The notes under the pieces are model-generated. The model was not told the origin of the DNA, did no database searches, and was given only the letters and a program-made list of their open reading frames with translations. The position numbers were made by a program, and so were the translations under genes. 64,000 nucleotides of DNA. It comes from Metallyticus violacea (Eukaryota; Arthropoda; Insecta; Mantodea; Metallyticidae). The DNA is taken from assembly GCA_030762175.1 (NCBI GenBank), contig JAUJEO010000021.1, forward strand, positions 372,001-436,000, in the 5' to 3' direction. Below, piece by piece: positions 63,701 to 64,000 of this stretch; position 1 is the first letter of the stretch; every line of letters begins with the position of its first letter.

Positions 63701-64000
63701 TTTTTCGAAGTTTGGAAACTTCGTTAGAATCACTTTTTTGCGTTTTTATTTGAGATAACTGGTTCTCTGCATTATACTAGTTTGATAGCCTCAGCAAAGC
63801 ATATTATGCGCAAAGAATCTCGAAAAGAAAAAAAAATTTTTTCGAAGTTTGGAAACTTCGTTAGAATCACTTTTTATCCGTTCTTATTTGAGATAACTGG
63901 TTCTCTTTCATTATACTATTTTGATAGCCTCAGAAAAGCATATTATGCGCAAAGAATCTCGAAAAGAAAAAAAATTTTTTTCGAAGTTTGGAAACTTCGT
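60795..64000 (+). repeat. HOR family B unit 5 (partial, 3,206 bp seen)
   Basis: This repeats unit 4 at about 4,515-bp offset: EcoRI monomer at 62,273, CTGCATTAT near 63,767, CTTTTTATCCG near 63,875. Private changes include GTTGTTTTTCG near 61,480, CTCACAAAAGC near 61,575 and CAGAAAACATATT (one C lost) near 62,965. The window ends inside a monomer, so the array clearly continues. Confidence 0.85.
61905..61922. repeat. Perfect 18-bp palindrome variant of the large dyad
   Basis: GG in the dyad centre is CG, so CGAAGTTTCGAAACTTCG equals its own reverse complement. The same variant occurs at 39,123, 39,679, 41,480, 42,313, 43,498, 44,684, 45,377, 47,456, 50,029, 50,722, 54,125, 55,511, 56,697, 57,389, 60,024 and 61,211. 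It usually precedes GTTTGACTCAC or GTTTGAATCAC. I saw no complete example before 39 kb. Confidence 0.85.

Larger units (their letters stand above)
1..64000 (+). repeat. Satellite DNA array of 139-bp monomers, head to tail
   Basis: The same sequence block recurs about every 139 bp from end to end, roughly 460 times, always in the same orientation. Counting the consensus gives 139 bp with 42 G or C positions. Diagnostic pieces such as GATAGCCTCAG, TTGAGATAACTGG and GCATATTATGCGC can be followed line by line with no interruption by unrelated DNA. Copies differ by scattered substitutions and one- to three-base indels. Recurrent variants are CTCGAAAAG or CTGGAAAAG, GCGC or GCAC, CAGAAAAGC, CAGTAAAGC or CAGCAAAGC, CTAGTTTGAT or CTAATTAGAT, and GAAGTTTGG, GAAGTTAGG or GAACTTTGG. 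Combinations of these variants define higher-order units. A uniform block this long is characteristic of eukaryotic heterochromatin, most often (peri)centromeric. That location is inference. No gene is supported anywhere in it. Confidence 0.98.

Noticed and set aside
1..64000. CRISPR array or bacterial repeat
   Set aside because: The whole 139-bp unit is repeated, with no short conserved repeat alternating with unique spacers, and no cas-like genes are present.
1..64000. Assigning a species or a named satellite family
   Set aside because: I do not recognise the monomer with confidence. A search of the 139-bp consensus against Repbase/Dfam and NCBI nt would decide.

Overview
The window is one uninterrupted block of eukaryotic satellite DNA. 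I find no gene, RNA gene, transposon, CRISPR array or unique sequence in it. From the first base to the last it is a head-to-tail array of about 460 copies of one AT-rich monomer. The consensus monomer is 139 bp with 42 G+C positions (about 30% GC), and every copy lies in the same orientation. An exact consensus copy is at 19,563-19,701. This architecture is typical of centromeric or pericentromeric heterochromatin in a nuclear genome. The species cannot be named from the sequence.

Each monomer, counted from CGAAG, carries the following parts: (i) an 18-bp dyad CGAAGTTT-GG-AAACTTCG (positions 1-18); (ii) a T7 run; (iii) a SpeI-type ACTAGT; (iv) a small dyad GCATA-T-TATGC (96-106); (v) an A-run/T-run block that is usually exactly 15 bp, although the A-to-T switch point slides from A5T10 to A11T4.

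Layout. (1) 1-30,700 is higher-order repeat (HOR) family A, built on a 34-monomer, 4,721-bp period. The clearest part is a direct duplication of 5,969 bp (5,470-11,438 and 11,439-17,408) that contains the 4,721-bp period nested inside it. Other paired segments have offsets of 6,110, 26,101 and 3,473 bp. (2) 30,700-39,500 is family C, with units of 1,802, 2,079 and 2,496 bp (13, 15 and 18 monomers). (3) 39,501-43,319 is a mosaic with 1,801-, 833- and 1,185-bp spacings. (4) 43,082-64,000 is family B, whose units are bounded by an 80-bp truncated monomer. The intervals are 1,186, 5,345, 4,096, 2,572 and 4,514 bp, followed by a 3,206-bp partial unit. An EcoRI-bearing variant monomer and an 18-bp perfect-palindrome variant also mark this half.

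The short open reading frames in the window are translations of the repeat and not genes. The monomer length is not a multiple of three (139 = 3 x 46 + 1), so each frame rotates with every repeat and hits a stop within about two monomers. Interest lies in the repeat architecture: constant-length A/T blocks, a dyad next to a bent-DNA-like tract, a partial CENP-B-box-like half site, and a readable record of unequal exchange. HOR boundaries were placed by eye from shared marker variants. Spacings between markers are reliable to a few bases, but unit edges only to about one monomer.
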